64,000 bases of DNA from Halicephalobus mephisto (lineage: Eukaryota > Nematoda > Chromadorea > Rhabditida > Panagrolaimidae): contig SWDT01000015.1 in assembly GCA_009193035.1 (NCBI GenBank), positions 124,001-188,000 on the forward strand, read 5' to 3'. Position 1 is the first letter of the stretch, and the number at the start of each line of letters is the position of its first letter. The position numbers and the translations under genes were made by a program. This document shows positions 47,311-56,990 of the stretch, piece by piece. Under the pieces are notes generated by a model. The model made no database searches, had not been told where the DNA came from, and saw nothing but the letters and a program-made list of their open reading frames with translations.

Positions 47311-47424
47311 ACCATGTGGATCAAGTTCTCCTTGTTCCAGTGGTCTTTTTCGTTCCCTCCGGTCTTGGCACGCGTTTTCCTGTACCGTACATGACCGTCT
47401 TCCTCAATGTATAAACTCTGCGGT

Positions 47425-47434
47425 CTTATATAGG
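47425..47434 (-). promoter_or_regulatory. TATA box upstream of TRPA1
   Basis: On the minus strand CCTATATAAG lies about 115 nt before the start of the first TRPA1-like open frame, with an ATG at about 47392. It supports transcription starting just upstream of the unresolved N-terminal exon. Confidence 0.45.
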
Positions 47435-47867
47435 CTTCTAAAAAGTAACGTTTGAACTCGGTGTAATTTTAGCAATGTTCCTAATACTCAAAACTTGTAT
47501 TATTACGAAACTCATAAATCAACTTTGCTATAAAGTTGTTCAAACACGAATTTCCAGAAATTTCAGAACTATCCTAAAACATAAAAATCGAAAAAAGCAA
47601 ATCAGTTTTAGAATGAACCACCAGATTTGCAATTTTCACTTTATCATCGACCTCACCCCCTCCGTGGGAATTCAAAAAGATTTATAAAAATAAAACTTTT
47701 ACGAAATTCTTTTGTCATGAATTTCGTAAACAAATCTGAAAATTTAGGTAAAACAAATATAGAATTGTCCGATTTACGATTTTTACTTTATCATCAATTT
47801 CATTCTTTCTGCGCAGAAATCCAAAAATCCCAAAAAATACTCATCGCTTTTTGTTCAATTATAACTA

Positions 47868-48039
47868 CAGTGAAACCTCGATATAAACACCTTCGATAAG
47901 AGAAAATCCTCTTTAAAGACAACTCGGTTCCGACCCCTACTGTGGATTTTCCCCTAGTAAATCCCTCGATAAAGACAACTCCTCTGTAAAAACAACATTT
48001 CTGCCGTCCCTTCGGGTTACTTATATCGAGGTTTCACTG
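47868..48039. mobile_element. 172-bp pogo/Tigger-like MITE
   Basis: Terminal inverted repeats CAGTGAAACCTCGATATAA (47868-47886) and its exact complement (48021-48039) are flanked by TA target-site duplications at 47866-47867 and 48040-48041. The CAGTGAAACCTC end is characteristic of pogo/Tigger elements of the Tc1/mariner superfamily. The interior (about 134 nt) is non-coding with its own repeats (GATAAAGACAACTC twice), so the element is non-autonomous. Confidence 0.92.
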
Positions 48040-48110
48040 TACTTTATAGAAAAAATGAATGATTAGTGCAAAATTGTCCCGAGACGAATTTCTAGAAGTT
48101 TCCAGAAACT

Positions 48111-48275
48111 AAAGTGGAAATTACGCAATGATTATTTCGTAATCTTACGCAATTTCATTGCTCATTTTTCGGACTACATTCCACCTAGATACTTCTGGAA
48201 GCTTTCGATTGGGATTCTATGAGATACGAAAGTCTATATCTACCTATTAGGGTTATTAATTATATATGAAAATGT
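48111..48275. repeat. Second copy of the dispersed repeat seen at 28241-28410
   Basis: Blocks GATTATTT..GTAATCTTACGCAATTTC and TAATTATATATGAAAAT follow the same order and spacing as in the dikinase intron. It lies just after the MITE. Confidence 0.4.
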
Positions 48276-48314
48276 AGGGAAAGTACAATACCAAGGTACT
48301 CTAAAAATGAAATT

Positions 48315-48539
48315 TTAACTCTCGTGGAAATTTATAATTTTTAAAAACCAACTTGTCGGAGAAGGGGTTGTTTCCCCTGTTGTTCTGGATGGTCCGAAAA
48401 CCGAAGATTCATTGCTAGTTCTAGAAGGTTCCAAAATGACGTTATTATTCAACTGTGGTGGGCCAGCAGGTCCAGGGAGCAGTGCATCTTCGTCAGACTC
48501 AATCCCGAAGAATTTCCTCCAATACTGTCCCTTCGGCAT
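48315..48539 (-). CDS. Small hypothetical protein (74 aa)
   Basis: An open frame runs from ATG 48539 (MPKGQYWRKFFGIESDEDAL...) to a stop at 48315. It has an N-terminal basic-aromatic segment, then a Pro/Gly turn (LLPGPAGPPQLNNN), then a Ser/Thr-rich tail (PSRTTGETTPSPTS). Composition is protein-like for the first 45 residues. It could be one exon of a larger minus-strand gene, since a donor-like AGTTGGT is present near the end, or the 3' exon of nothing. It lies 235 bp downstream of the HES gene stop on the same strand. No family recognised. Confidence 0.35.
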   Translation of the reverse strand: MPKGQYWRKFFGIESDEDALLPGPAGPPQLNNNVILEPSRTSNESSVFGPSRTTGETTPSPTSWFLKIINFHES

Positions 48540-48773
48540 AGTTGTAGTCGAATATGAACTTCAAGTTTTGTCAAACAAGTTCGAATCGACAAAAAATGTT
48601 GTAAACGATTGCTTATATTTCCTTACTTTCTCCTCGAAAGGAGTCAATGGACAAAAGCAAATAGATCGATACTTGTACGTGAGAGATAACTCCCTCCATA
48701 AATGCAATATTCTCCTTATTGATCCATTGATAAACATTCTTTATGAAAAAAATCAGTAAAAAACTACAAAAAA

Positions 48774-49672
48774 TCAATTAAGAAGGTCATTCAAATTAAA
48801 CTTTAAAACCGGTTCAACATCCTTGTTGATCGCCGGGACCTTCTTCGGAGTCGGATCGAAGATGCCGCTGTCGGACGAAGCAGACGAGTCTCGAAGGGAA
48901 CACGGAGTTTCGGGAATTTTCCTCTTGTACGGCCGAGGAGGGGCTCGTGGGGTCTCCAGAGCAGCTGTATCGATGGAATCGACCAACCTCACTTCGTTCC
49001 TTGATGGACTGATCGAGAAATCCGATGAAACACTTTGTCTATGATTTTGAAGATATCCAGGGACGAATTTCTGGTTAGACACAGTTCCTGTGTTGCGATT
49101 TTGGTTTGCATGAGAAACGAGCAGCTGACTGAACCTCTGAATCATCGCGTTCGCTTCCCCCAGTTGCTTCTGGACCATCTGATGCTGCTGCCAGAGCACT
49201 CCAAAATTGACCAGCATCTGTTGCAGTCCATTGGTCACCAAAGTAGGAACAGAGTTGTTCATGAAGTTCATCGGAGGTCTTTGGACTTGAAACTTTGGTT
49301 GAACAAATCCAGAGTCGGTTTTAACCATTTGAAGAGTCTCGAGGATCGTCTTCAGGACGTCGTCGTTGACCTTCAACCTCGCTAATTGCTCCAGAAATTT
49401 CCTCTCGAATTCGGCATACAGGACCTCCTTCCCTCTTTGACTGATGATTTTTCCTTCGTCAAACTGCTTCAGAAGTTCCGCGGCCTTCTCCAGAGTGTCT
49501 GCTTTCTCCAGCTTAGAAAGCTGGCAATTCAGATACTTCAGAATCAGGACTTTTAGCTTCTCTTCGGCGTTGTTCATCCTCTCTCGACGTCTTCTTTCAT
49601 TAACGACTTTCTTATCCTACAGACTTTGAAGCTACTTTTATTCAAGAACAAAATCCTTACCTTTGGATCCAT
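48774..49672 (-). CDS. HES/Hairy-type bHLH transcription factor
   Basis: Exons (minus) 49672-49661 (Met-Asp-Pro-Lys) and 49616-48774 give 284 aa. Residues about 5-55 form a bHLH domain: basic region NERRRRERMNNAEEKLK, then a long first helix, and the second helix starting SKLEKADTLEKAAELLK, which is the HES signature. An Orange-like helical region follows (VLYAEFERKFLEQLARL, VLKTILETL). The C-terminal half is Gln/Asn/Ser-rich with PPRPYKRKIPETP. No terminal WRPW tetrapeptide is present (the end is LKFNLNDLLN), so Groucho recruitment by that motif is not expected, unless a further exon exists. LIN-22 is the C. elegans HES protein; orthology is not established here. Expected role: repressor acting downstream of, or alongside, Notch. 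Confidence 0.85.
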
Positions 49673-49739
49673 AATCGCAGAAAAATTCAAAAAATAATCA
49701 CTTCAAGATTCGGAAACACGAAAAACCCAGAGAAGCACC

Positions 49740-49975
49740 AGGGACACGGACATGGTCTGATGACTATCCCTCCCCCAGGGGGTGCAGGGGATCAGCCATG
49801 CCAGGTCCAACATGCAAATTAATCCGATACAGTTTTCAAAGGTGAGTAACGTCCCCTGAGGGCAAGGAACACTGACACGGGTTACTTACATGAGATCACC
49901 ACTCTGCCTAAGGAGGGTCACTGGGGCACTTCCTCCTCGTGATTCAGGAATCACCATTTCCAAAGTCAGAAAAAT
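49740..49975. ncRNA. GC-rich hairpin-forming block, candidate structured RNA
   Basis: The stretch is clearly richer in GC than its surroundings and has no open frame. On the plus strand it contains GTGAGTAAC (about 49850) pairing with GTTACTTAC (about 49882). It also holds AGGAGG/CCTCCT around a 15-nt loop, and the perfect hairpin GTGATTCAGGAATCAC (about 49939). A CCCTCCCCCAGGGGG hairpin lies near 49770. No match to tRNA, SL RNA, U1, U2, U4, U5 or U6 could be made by eye. It may instead be a MITE or a promoter-proximal regulatory block of the HES gene. Confidence 0.25.
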
Positions 49976-50155
49976 CCACAAAGATGGACAACCCTGTATC
50001 CCCTGAGGAAAAGTTTTACAATTTTATTTCCAGGTAAAATTTTGGAAAATAATTATACATTATGCAATCGAGAAAAAGTAAATTTTTACTCATCGTCGTA
50101 TTCAGAACAAATAGTTTTGTAGTTTTTCAAAGTGTACATTGGTAATTGAAGAAAT

Positions 50156-50368
50156 TCAATCGTCAGAAGATCCAGAACAGATGGTCCAATTACAGTCGTT
50201 GAACAAACACATCCTTCTACCGTAATCGCTACAGTCAGGCAGATTACTTGGATTGTATGCCTCCAGATTGTTGTAACCGTAATAATACTGTACTTGACCG
50301 TTGTTGTAGTAACCAACTGGATAAGCTACTGTAGAAACTGCAAGAAAAATAAACAAAAAAATTCTCAT
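50156..50368 (-). CDS. Small secreted Tyr/Asn-rich protein (70 aa)
   Basis: A single-exon frame runs from ATG 50368 to TGA 50156. A clear signal peptide (MRIFLFIFLAVSTVAYP) is followed by a Tyr/Gly/Asn-rich stretch (GYYNNGQVQYYYGYNN) and a four-cysteine C-terminus (CSDYGRRMCLFNDCNWTIC). A TATA box lies 40-50 nt upstream. Tyr-rich secreted peptides in nematodes are often cuticle-associated or antimicrobial-like, but the family is not recognised. Compact promoter, signal peptide and cysteine pairs make the gene credible despite its size. Confidence 0.6.
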   Translation of the reverse strand: MRIFLFIFLAVSTVAYPVGYYNNGQVQYYYGYNNLEAYNPSNLPDCSDYGRRMCLFNDCNWTICSGSSDD

Positions 50369-50406
50369 GATTAGTGATCTGTCGACTTTTTCCGTGTACC
50401 TATTTC

Positions 50407-50416
50407 CTTTTATACC
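50407..50416 (-). promoter_or_regulatory. TATA box of the small secreted gene
   Basis: On the minus strand GGTATAAAAGG lies about 40 nt before the ATG at 50368, implying a very short 5' UTR. Confidence 0.55.
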
Positions 50417-50561
50417 AAAGATTAAACCATTCGCCGAAGAACAATAAAGAAGGAAAACTGGTCAAAATACGTGCAAACCACATTCCTTTTACTTTTTCCA
50501 AAAAATCACTTTATTCGTAAATATAAGTAGAATGAAAATAATGTAATAAAAACCACTGCAA

Positions 50562-51457
50562 TCATTCAGAATTATTTTTTTCTTTAGTGTTGAAATTTCT
50601 AAAGGACTTATATGATCTCTTGCCTCCGTAGATGTAAGTCTGGCTGAATGGAGCGTAGACAGGCTGAGGAGATGGAACAACGGGAACAGCGACCTCTGCT
50701 GGAGGGGTTCCTGCGGCAATGGCAATTGGGATTGAAGCAGAAACTGGGGTTGCTGGACGAGTGGCAAGAACTGCTGGAGCAACTGCCGGAGGTGGTGGTG
50801 GTGGAGCTACTGGTTCAATGCAAGGTTTGGCAGCACAGAGATAAGACGGAATTGAGCCAGGAGCAATTGATGGAGGCGGAGCAGGTAGAGCTGGGGTTGC
50901 TGGTGGAACGGGAGCCAGAACTGAGGTGAACAAAGGACCTGAAAAAATTCATAAATTTACTTTAACTAATTTCGACCATTTAATCATTTAATCCAGTCAT
51001 ACTCACCAAACCCAGGCAACTGAAGCATTGCAGCAAAGATATGGAAGGGGATAGTTAACGTGATCCCGGCCGGAGGGGGGACTCCCGGAGAAAAGGCTGC
51101 TGGTGGTGGGGGAGGAGGAGGGATAGCGACTGGCAATGGTTCAGGTTCAGGTATGGGACCCGGGGCCGCGACTGCCGGAGGAGCTGGAGCTGCAACAGCC
51201 ACCGGAGCTGACGGGGGCAAAGGAGCCGGAACAGCGATTGCCGGAGGTGGTGGAGGAGCAGGTACACCAACAGGAGCCGAAGGGGCCAAATAAGACGGTG
51301 AAGGAGCAGGAACATTTAACGGCCATGGATTCGGAGGTAATGCTTGGGTTGCTTTCGAAGGAAAACCAGCAGCAACAGAAAAATATTGTCCTGGTAAAAG
51401 TTGTCCTACAGCCAATTCTACCCCGAATAAAACAAGAGCCAACTTGAAACCAGTCAT
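50562..51457 (-). CDS. Secreted Pro/Ala-rich structural-type protein (275 aa)
   Basis: Exons (minus) 51457-51007 and 50938-50562 (GTGAGT/TTTTCAG, phase 1) give 275 aa. A signal peptide (MTGFKLALVLFGVELAVGQ) precedes long runs of Pro-Ala-Val with polyproline blocks (VPAPPPPPAIAVPAPLPP and similar). The centre has a non-repetitive hydrophobic segment (ITLTIPFHIFAAMLQLPGFG). Two cysteines lie in the second exon (SYLCAAKPCIEP), and the C-terminus is Tyr/Lys-rich (YIYGGKRSYKSFRN). It resembles extracellular matrix, eggshell or pharyngeal-lining proteins by composition. No specific domain is visible. The low-complexity frame also opens long antisense frames, which I discount because the signal peptide, splice sites and codon phase favour the minus strand. 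Confidence 0.82.
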
Positions 51458-51880
51458 TTTTAAAATTTTTGCAATTTCGCAAAATTTCCAGACTCTTTTA
51501 AATAAATCTGTTTCAATTAAGCCAATCGGATCAACTTCCGCTTTTTTTAAGAGCGCAAAAACGGATTAGAAACCGAGAAGTGACCGGTTGATTGCGTATC
51601 AAAAATTCCAAAGAAAACATTACCTGTCGGGATATTCTTTATTATCTCCTCTTAAAATTCTTCCAGTATCTGACAGAAGCACCAGTAATTTCAGTCGCAA
51701 TCGAGATTACGATAAGGCAAGACAAATTCAAAATCCTTGGGAACATAAGTAAGGGAGACAAAGCTGAAAAGACAAAATGCAAGATTCCTCTAGACACGAT
51801 AATTAAACTTTGGAAATTTCGACTATAAAAAGGCACATTAGAGGCCGGATTAGATGAACTCGACGAAGTTTTCCCGCTAC

Positions 51881-52637
51881 TCACTCCTTCTTCTTCTGCG
51901 GCTTGATTCCAAAGATAGGCACAGTCCAGGTCAGTGGGGGGTAAACAAAGTAGAGGGCAATTGTAGCAATGTTCACAGCTAGAGCAGCAACATTGGCCGC
52001 CATCATATGGTAATTCCCGACTATGTAGGCAAAAACAGTCCATTGACTGAGCAAAAAGAAGATCCCGAATTGGATGGCTGCTGGAAGGTATTCTGTCGTT
52101 TTCAACCCAATTGCTCGTCTCTAGAGTGTTTTAACTATTAAAATAAGTAAAAGTTAAACTTACAATATCGTAAATACCTCCAAACAGGGAAAATATCTGA
52201 GCACCAGCTGCTACTGCACTCATCAAATCGCTTCTTTTAAAATCATCAGGTTCAGTATCCACGTAAGTGAATAAAGAATAATAAGCGACAAACAGTGAAG
52301 CCAATTGTCCAACTAGATACTGTCTTTTCGGCTGGTAATAAGCAAACGCAAGGATATAGAAAGTATATACAACCAAGTTAAATCCATTCAAGTAAATATT
52401 AACAGCGTCGTTAGTCATCAATCCATGTCTACACCAACAGCCCATCCTAAAATTGTGAAATAATAAGATGGATATACGGTAAAAAACTTACATCAGCATA
52501 GGTAAGACGAAATTTACGGAGCTGAATCCATCGGCAGTCCCGCGGTTGTACCAGTCCTTGACCATAACTACTGGAAGGAAAGTAAAAAACACCGAATATG
52601 CCATCAATTCGGCAGTGAAAATCTCGAAAAGACCCAT
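51881..52637 (-). CDS. SWEET-family (SLC50) sugar transporter
   Basis: Exons (minus) 52637-52492, 52446-52164 and 52120-51881 give 222 aa, the animal SWEET length (human SWEET1 is 221). Seven hydrophobic helices form two MtN3/saliva triple-helix bundles. The first contains VNFVLPMLMMGCWCRHGLMTNDAVNIYLNG in pieces, ending with the conserved Asn of TM3. The second contains KTTEYLPAAIQFGIFFLLSQ and the Asn of MMAANVAALAVNIA. These two Asn positions line the transport pore in SWEETs. The C-terminal tail is short and basic (KPQKKKE). SWEETs mediate facilitated glucose or sucrose diffusion; C. elegans has seven (swt genes), and orthology is not assigned. CTTTGCAG seven bases before the ATG is a probable trans-splice acceptor. 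Confidence 0.92.
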
Positions 52638-53874
52638 TTCTACCTGCAAAGCTGAAATTAAAGCCGAAAGGAATCAAAGACCGCGTGATATGTAAGACCA
52701 ATGTAAAAAACTCCTCAAATCACGTTGTCTACTCGACAAAGGTTCAAGAACGTACAATTGATTGAACAGACAACGTTCAGAAATAAACTAAAGAAGAAAA
52801 AATTAAATTAATTTAATTTAAAAAGAATAGAAAGTTACAAGACAGATCTATTGAATAATTGCAAAGTTCATGGAAAAAGTGGAGAGCCGTGCGAAAGAAA
52901 AAAAGATAGTGCGAGTCGCTAGACTGGAAGGAAAGGCAGTGCGAGCGGGCCAAATGACACTCGCCGATTTCTCTGACAGCTTGGGGTTCGTTCTTTCTGT
53001 CAGCCACAGCATAATCTTCGTGAATTATGCGGGATTAATTTGATTGTGACAATTAGACAAGTGAAAAAGTTCCGTAAAAGGAATCAGACATGTCTGGAAG
53101 ACTAAACGTTAAATGTAATTGCTGACTGAACCAAAGGACAGGGTCTGAGCAAACAAAAAACAACCGCAGATTAGGTGAGGTACCAAACAGAAGGAAAAAC
53201 TGTCCTAGATATGGGATTTTATGATCTTTAACCATAACGGCGGTTTTTGTTTTTACGATATGAAATGAAAGAAACATGGAAAATTGGAAAAAATAATTGA
53301 ATCAGTGGATATATCGATTTCGATTGCTACTTAATTTTTTAGTTTTCTGACCTTTATAATATTAAAATTTTTAAGATATTTCCACCTTTTTTATAAATTA
53401 ACCGTGCTTGTGCTGATGAAACAGCGGTACAACAACGCTCCCTGGGGCATTTGGCCTTTTTAACTCGTGCTAGTTTTGAAATTTCTTTTTAAATCAGTCC
53501 TTTTGGACTAATCTATGATCTGAAAACGGAAAATCAGGCTAACTTTACGAAATCGAAGAACAAAAGTCACTGGAGAACACAAATCGCATAAGTATGGAAA
53601 ATCCAATTTTTTAAGAACATAGACAAATCATTCAAGTGGTCCAAAAAGTCTTGGTACGAATTAATGAAGATTCTTGGATATCAATCAAATCATATTTATG
53701 CTTTGAGCAGATGATTTATAAACTTTTTTGGGGAAAAACTTTATGGAAACCGAATTTTCCTACTAACACATGTTTAATGTTTGTCCGATCACCCGCTATG
53801 TGATAATACCTCTAGATTTAATTTCTGCAATTATTTGCCATTTTTCCTTATTATCGATTAATTAACTTGTGAAG
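52638..53874. other. Spacer upstream of the SWEET gene and the MGQDC gene
   Basis: No supportable coding exon on either strand. Contains the divergent promoter area between SWEET (minus) and the 53875 gene (plus). Confidence 0.45.
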
Positions 53875-54437
53875 ATGGGTCAAGATTGTTCAAACATGTC
53901 CGGTGTGCTTATAAATAATCAATTTGGGAAGAGAATCCGGGTCAAAGTTGACGCTGATGGAATAAAAGCGTCGGATAGTGATTTTTCCTTGTGTAAGTTC
54001 GATCTTCCCCAAGCTCCTCAATGATCGAATCTCTCCCACTTTAGCCGTATTTAATGAGTTTTCCGTCGAGAACAAGGTGTACTACCAAGTTCAACAAAGT
54101 AAAGGATACATTTGTGAGGAACTAAGGCACAGGGGAAGATTACACCGTCTTCCATCTGAATATCCTGAAAAATACTTTTTACATCTCCATTGATTATGAA
54201 ATTTAATGTAAGTTTTTGGAATTATTTTAAAATATTAATACTGATTTAGCAGGGAAACTGGCAACTCATTGTGTCAATCATTTTCAGCACTTTCTGATTG
54301 AAAAAAGGATCTCCTGGATTCCCTACACTCCTCACGTTTATGTCGAGGATGCCGGAAAAGAAATAAAATTCCACTGTGACAGAATCCGACCTTTCTATAA
54401 TAGGGACATGTGTATTTTTTATTATTTACTCCGTTGA
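53875..54437 (+). pseudogene. Novel N-myristoylation-type protein gene with frame breaks
   Basis: Exon 1 (53875-53992) starts MGQDCSNMSGVLINN. Gly2 and Ser6 fit an N-myristoylation signal and Cys5 could be palmitoylated, placing the protein on the inner membrane face. It splices (GTAAGT/TTTAG, phase 1) to 54045 onward (VFNEFSVENKVYYQVQQSKG). After ICEEL the original frame soon becomes implausible and ends at a TGA. The +1 frame reads well (GEDYTVFHLNILKNTFYISI) until a TAA just before a good donor at 54209. A final exon 54288-54437 encodes HFLIEKRISWIPYTP... with a stop at 54437. The pieces read as one protein interrupted by two single-base shifts. It is either a recent pseudogene or an assembly-damaged gene. 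Family unknown. Confidence 0.5.
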
Positions 54438-55142
54438 AAAAAATTATATTACTGAAAATAAAACAATTCCAATGCCAGTTTGGTATTACAAAATCAATTT
54501 CCCGCTGAAAAAAAGTTGTTTTGAATTCAATGTTTGCTTCAAAATATAAAAATTCCGATTATTTTAATAATTTCCTTGTTGAAAATATTAATAATCGTCA
54601 TTTTTAGAAACATTTTCAGTGTTTTATCACATTAGGAACCTACAAGAAATGAAATTCACTTATAAACAGTTGCAAATAAATTCCGATTGAGATCTTGTTT
54701 GAAACCGTACCCTAACACGAAAACCTGTACCTATAGGTTATCGGATTTCCAAATAACGTTGATTTCCTCGTGGTAAATTTTCCCTTTATTTATTTTTGAT
54801 TATAATCGTTTTTTCTGCGATTTTTTTAGAAATACTGCTAAGCTAGAAGAGAAATACAAGGAAAACCACTGGACCGTTGAAGGAAATAGAAAATGATCGG
54901 GAATTAGTGGCAAAAATCCACAAGTAACAGAAGGAAATTCAAGGATCTGCTTCATCACAACGACAGACGATCTGGATCATGAAATATCGACAAGAACCGA
55001 AGGAAATAAGTTTGAAAGTGGATTTCTGTCATGATGTGCTGCTTCGTGTCCTGTTTGAGTTTGCTTGCGTTCTCCTCGTTGAAGGTGGTTTTGCTTTTAT
55101 ATATCCACTTCAGAAACAATATACTTATATTTATTTTAACTT
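54438..55142. other. AT-rich spacer between two convergent genes
   Basis: No gene or RNA recognised. Open frames are short and lack splice context. Confidence 0.5.
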
Positions 55143-55818
55143 TTAATAGCAACCGGATAAGAACACCGCGCAATTAGAGTACCTGGTGGAAGTGTCGATG
55201 TTTTGAAGGTTACATTTCAGTCTCTGTCCTTCCACTCCGCAACTCTTGCCGTAAATGTCCGTGGACACACAATCCTGGTATTTTGCGAGAGTCCAGCAAT
55301 TGTAATCACTCATGTAACAGTTACTACTGACGACATTCAGCTTGAAAACACAATCGAAGGCCTGAGTTGCATCTGGTTTTCCGGACCCGCACAGGTAGTT
55401 TGCTCTGTGGAAGTCGCGAGCATAGCCTACAGCTGCTTCGAAGTCGATTTGAAGGACGTTCATCAGGTTAAATTTATCCATAGCATCGGTATTTAGATTA
55501 CCGCCGTAGAAACAGTTGAAGAACACACCTTCATTGTGGCAGAAAGTGCCGTAGAAAGTACCCCAGCCCTGAGAGATGAGGGTGTTGATTGCTGTTGCGT
55601 ACTTGGTGTAATCCTTCACATCGTCGACACCGTATGCCTTCACTAAATCAGTCATGCAGCCTATCAGAGTCTGAATAAAGATGGATAACGGACTGATTAA
55701 CTCCACAAAAACAAACTTCCTGGTCCGTAGGAGACAATTGACCTGAATCTGCTTTAGTTGTCTGGATAATCAACAAAAATCCGAAGAGAAAAAACAACCT
55801 GGACAACATTACGAGCAT
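55143..55818 (-). CDS. Secreted Cys-rich protein, possibly T20D4.11-like (DUF19)
   Basis: Exons (minus) 55818-55717 and 55670-55143 (GTTTGT/ATTCAG, phase 0) give 209 aa. A signal peptide (MLVMLSRLFFLFGFLLIIQT) precedes a helical domain (TLIGCMTDLVKAYGVDDVKD) and about 12 cysteines in total, for example TFCHNEGVFFNCF, DCVFKLNVVSSNC and YNCWTLAKYQDC. The paired-cysteine helical layout resembles the nematode-specific T20D4.11-like/DUF19 secreted family, but I cannot confirm it. The unspliced frame through the intron also stays open for a while, so the start at 55818 relies on the signal peptide and on phase agreement. Confidence 0.75.
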
Positions 55819-56990
55819 TCATTAAAAGAAAGAATAAAACTCTCGAAAAATAAAGACACTCCTTTTTTAATTCTTTTATCTACAAGTGTCCAGAACAAAT
55901 CTCCTTATCAGCTTTGTTATGTTAACACCTTGTGGTATTTTGTGGAACATCTTCGTTCAATGATTTATATAACTGGGAAATTATACAAATTCCCTGATAA
56001 TAGTTAATTTTTACCATTTAGGATTTGTTCAAAACACTACTTTTAAAAATTCAGTTTTTTCGTTAATTGTTAGCAGTTTTAGTGTCTTAAGAAATAAGCC
56101 TCTTACCTTCGTTGATATGACTAATGATTTTCTTCAAAAAAATTCAGATTGAATTCGAATGACATTGGACAAAAAAGAATCAGGAATGAGTCTTTAAAAA
56201 AGTACCGCAGCAGATCGAAGATCAACATGCTCATCAAAATCGCAACGGCATCGGAATTGACGAGGACTCAGAAGTTTATCGATTGATTTGGGGAACAGAC
56301 GAAATCACAAACATGGTTCTTTCTATAGTGATAGTTATCTTAAAGCAGACTATAACTTTAAAAATCTACATCAATATAGATACTCTCGAGGTAGAAGATC
56401 TGCACATGACGTACATTCCAGTTCAAAGACCTCTAGATAGGACAATTTCCAACTTCTAAAGGGTAATATCCAAGAGAAATACATGTATGGTTATGAATAT
56501 CCACAAACTGGACAAATATATCACTTTTAACAACAAAAAAAAATTATCAGTACAATTTGATTATTTTAGGTCTTCGAGAAAGGTTTCGAAAATGAAAATA
56601 AACTTATATTTTATCCGGATATCTTTTTGTTGACAATTATTATCGTATTTTTTGTATTCATTTTATTCCGTAGGTCAATATAAAGTATAATAATCACTTG
56701 TCAGTTCAGTGGGTAAAATGAGAATTTTTAGGTTGTTTTCGGAAAAATTAATTCTTGCAAGGCATAGGAAAATCCTGGCTAATCGAGAAGATGAAACATT
56801 TATCATTATTATTGATATTACTCCATTAATAAGAAATTTAGGTAAAGCTAACTAAAATTTAATTATTTTTGTAGGTAAATGAATAAAGACCTCACTATTT
56901 TGAACGGCTTTGTTCGTTCGGACTTTTCGCCAAAGCTCCCGGTTGCTTTTTTCTTTAGTTTCCCTCTTCCATATATCAACAAGACTTCTG
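55819..56990. other. Spacer with one unsupported open stretch
   Basis: Mostly AT-rich. An 88-codon stop-free plus-strand stretch (about 56192-56456, containing QIEDQHAHQNRNGIGIDE and ILKQTITLKIYINI) has no start and no clear splice partners. The rest shows nothing. The ACTL6 promoter should lie just before 56990. Confidence 0.4.

Noticed and set aside
49740..49975. U1 snRNA or spliced-leader RNA gene
   Set aside because: TTACTTAC and GTGAGTAAC looked suggestive, but the U1 stem-loop order, the Sm site and a leader-like 22-nt exon could not be found on either strand.
51060..51447. Plus-strand Gly/Ala-rich and Gln/Glu-rich frames
   Set aside because: Antisense readings of the Pro/Ala-rich secreted gene; low-complexity coding DNA is often open in several frames. 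The signal peptide and splice sites favour the minus strand.
53978..54193. 71-codon plus-strand frame as a separate gene
   Set aside because: Its first part is intron of the MGQDC gene model and its C-terminal part (RHRGRLHRLPSEYP...) is the less plausible frame after the break.
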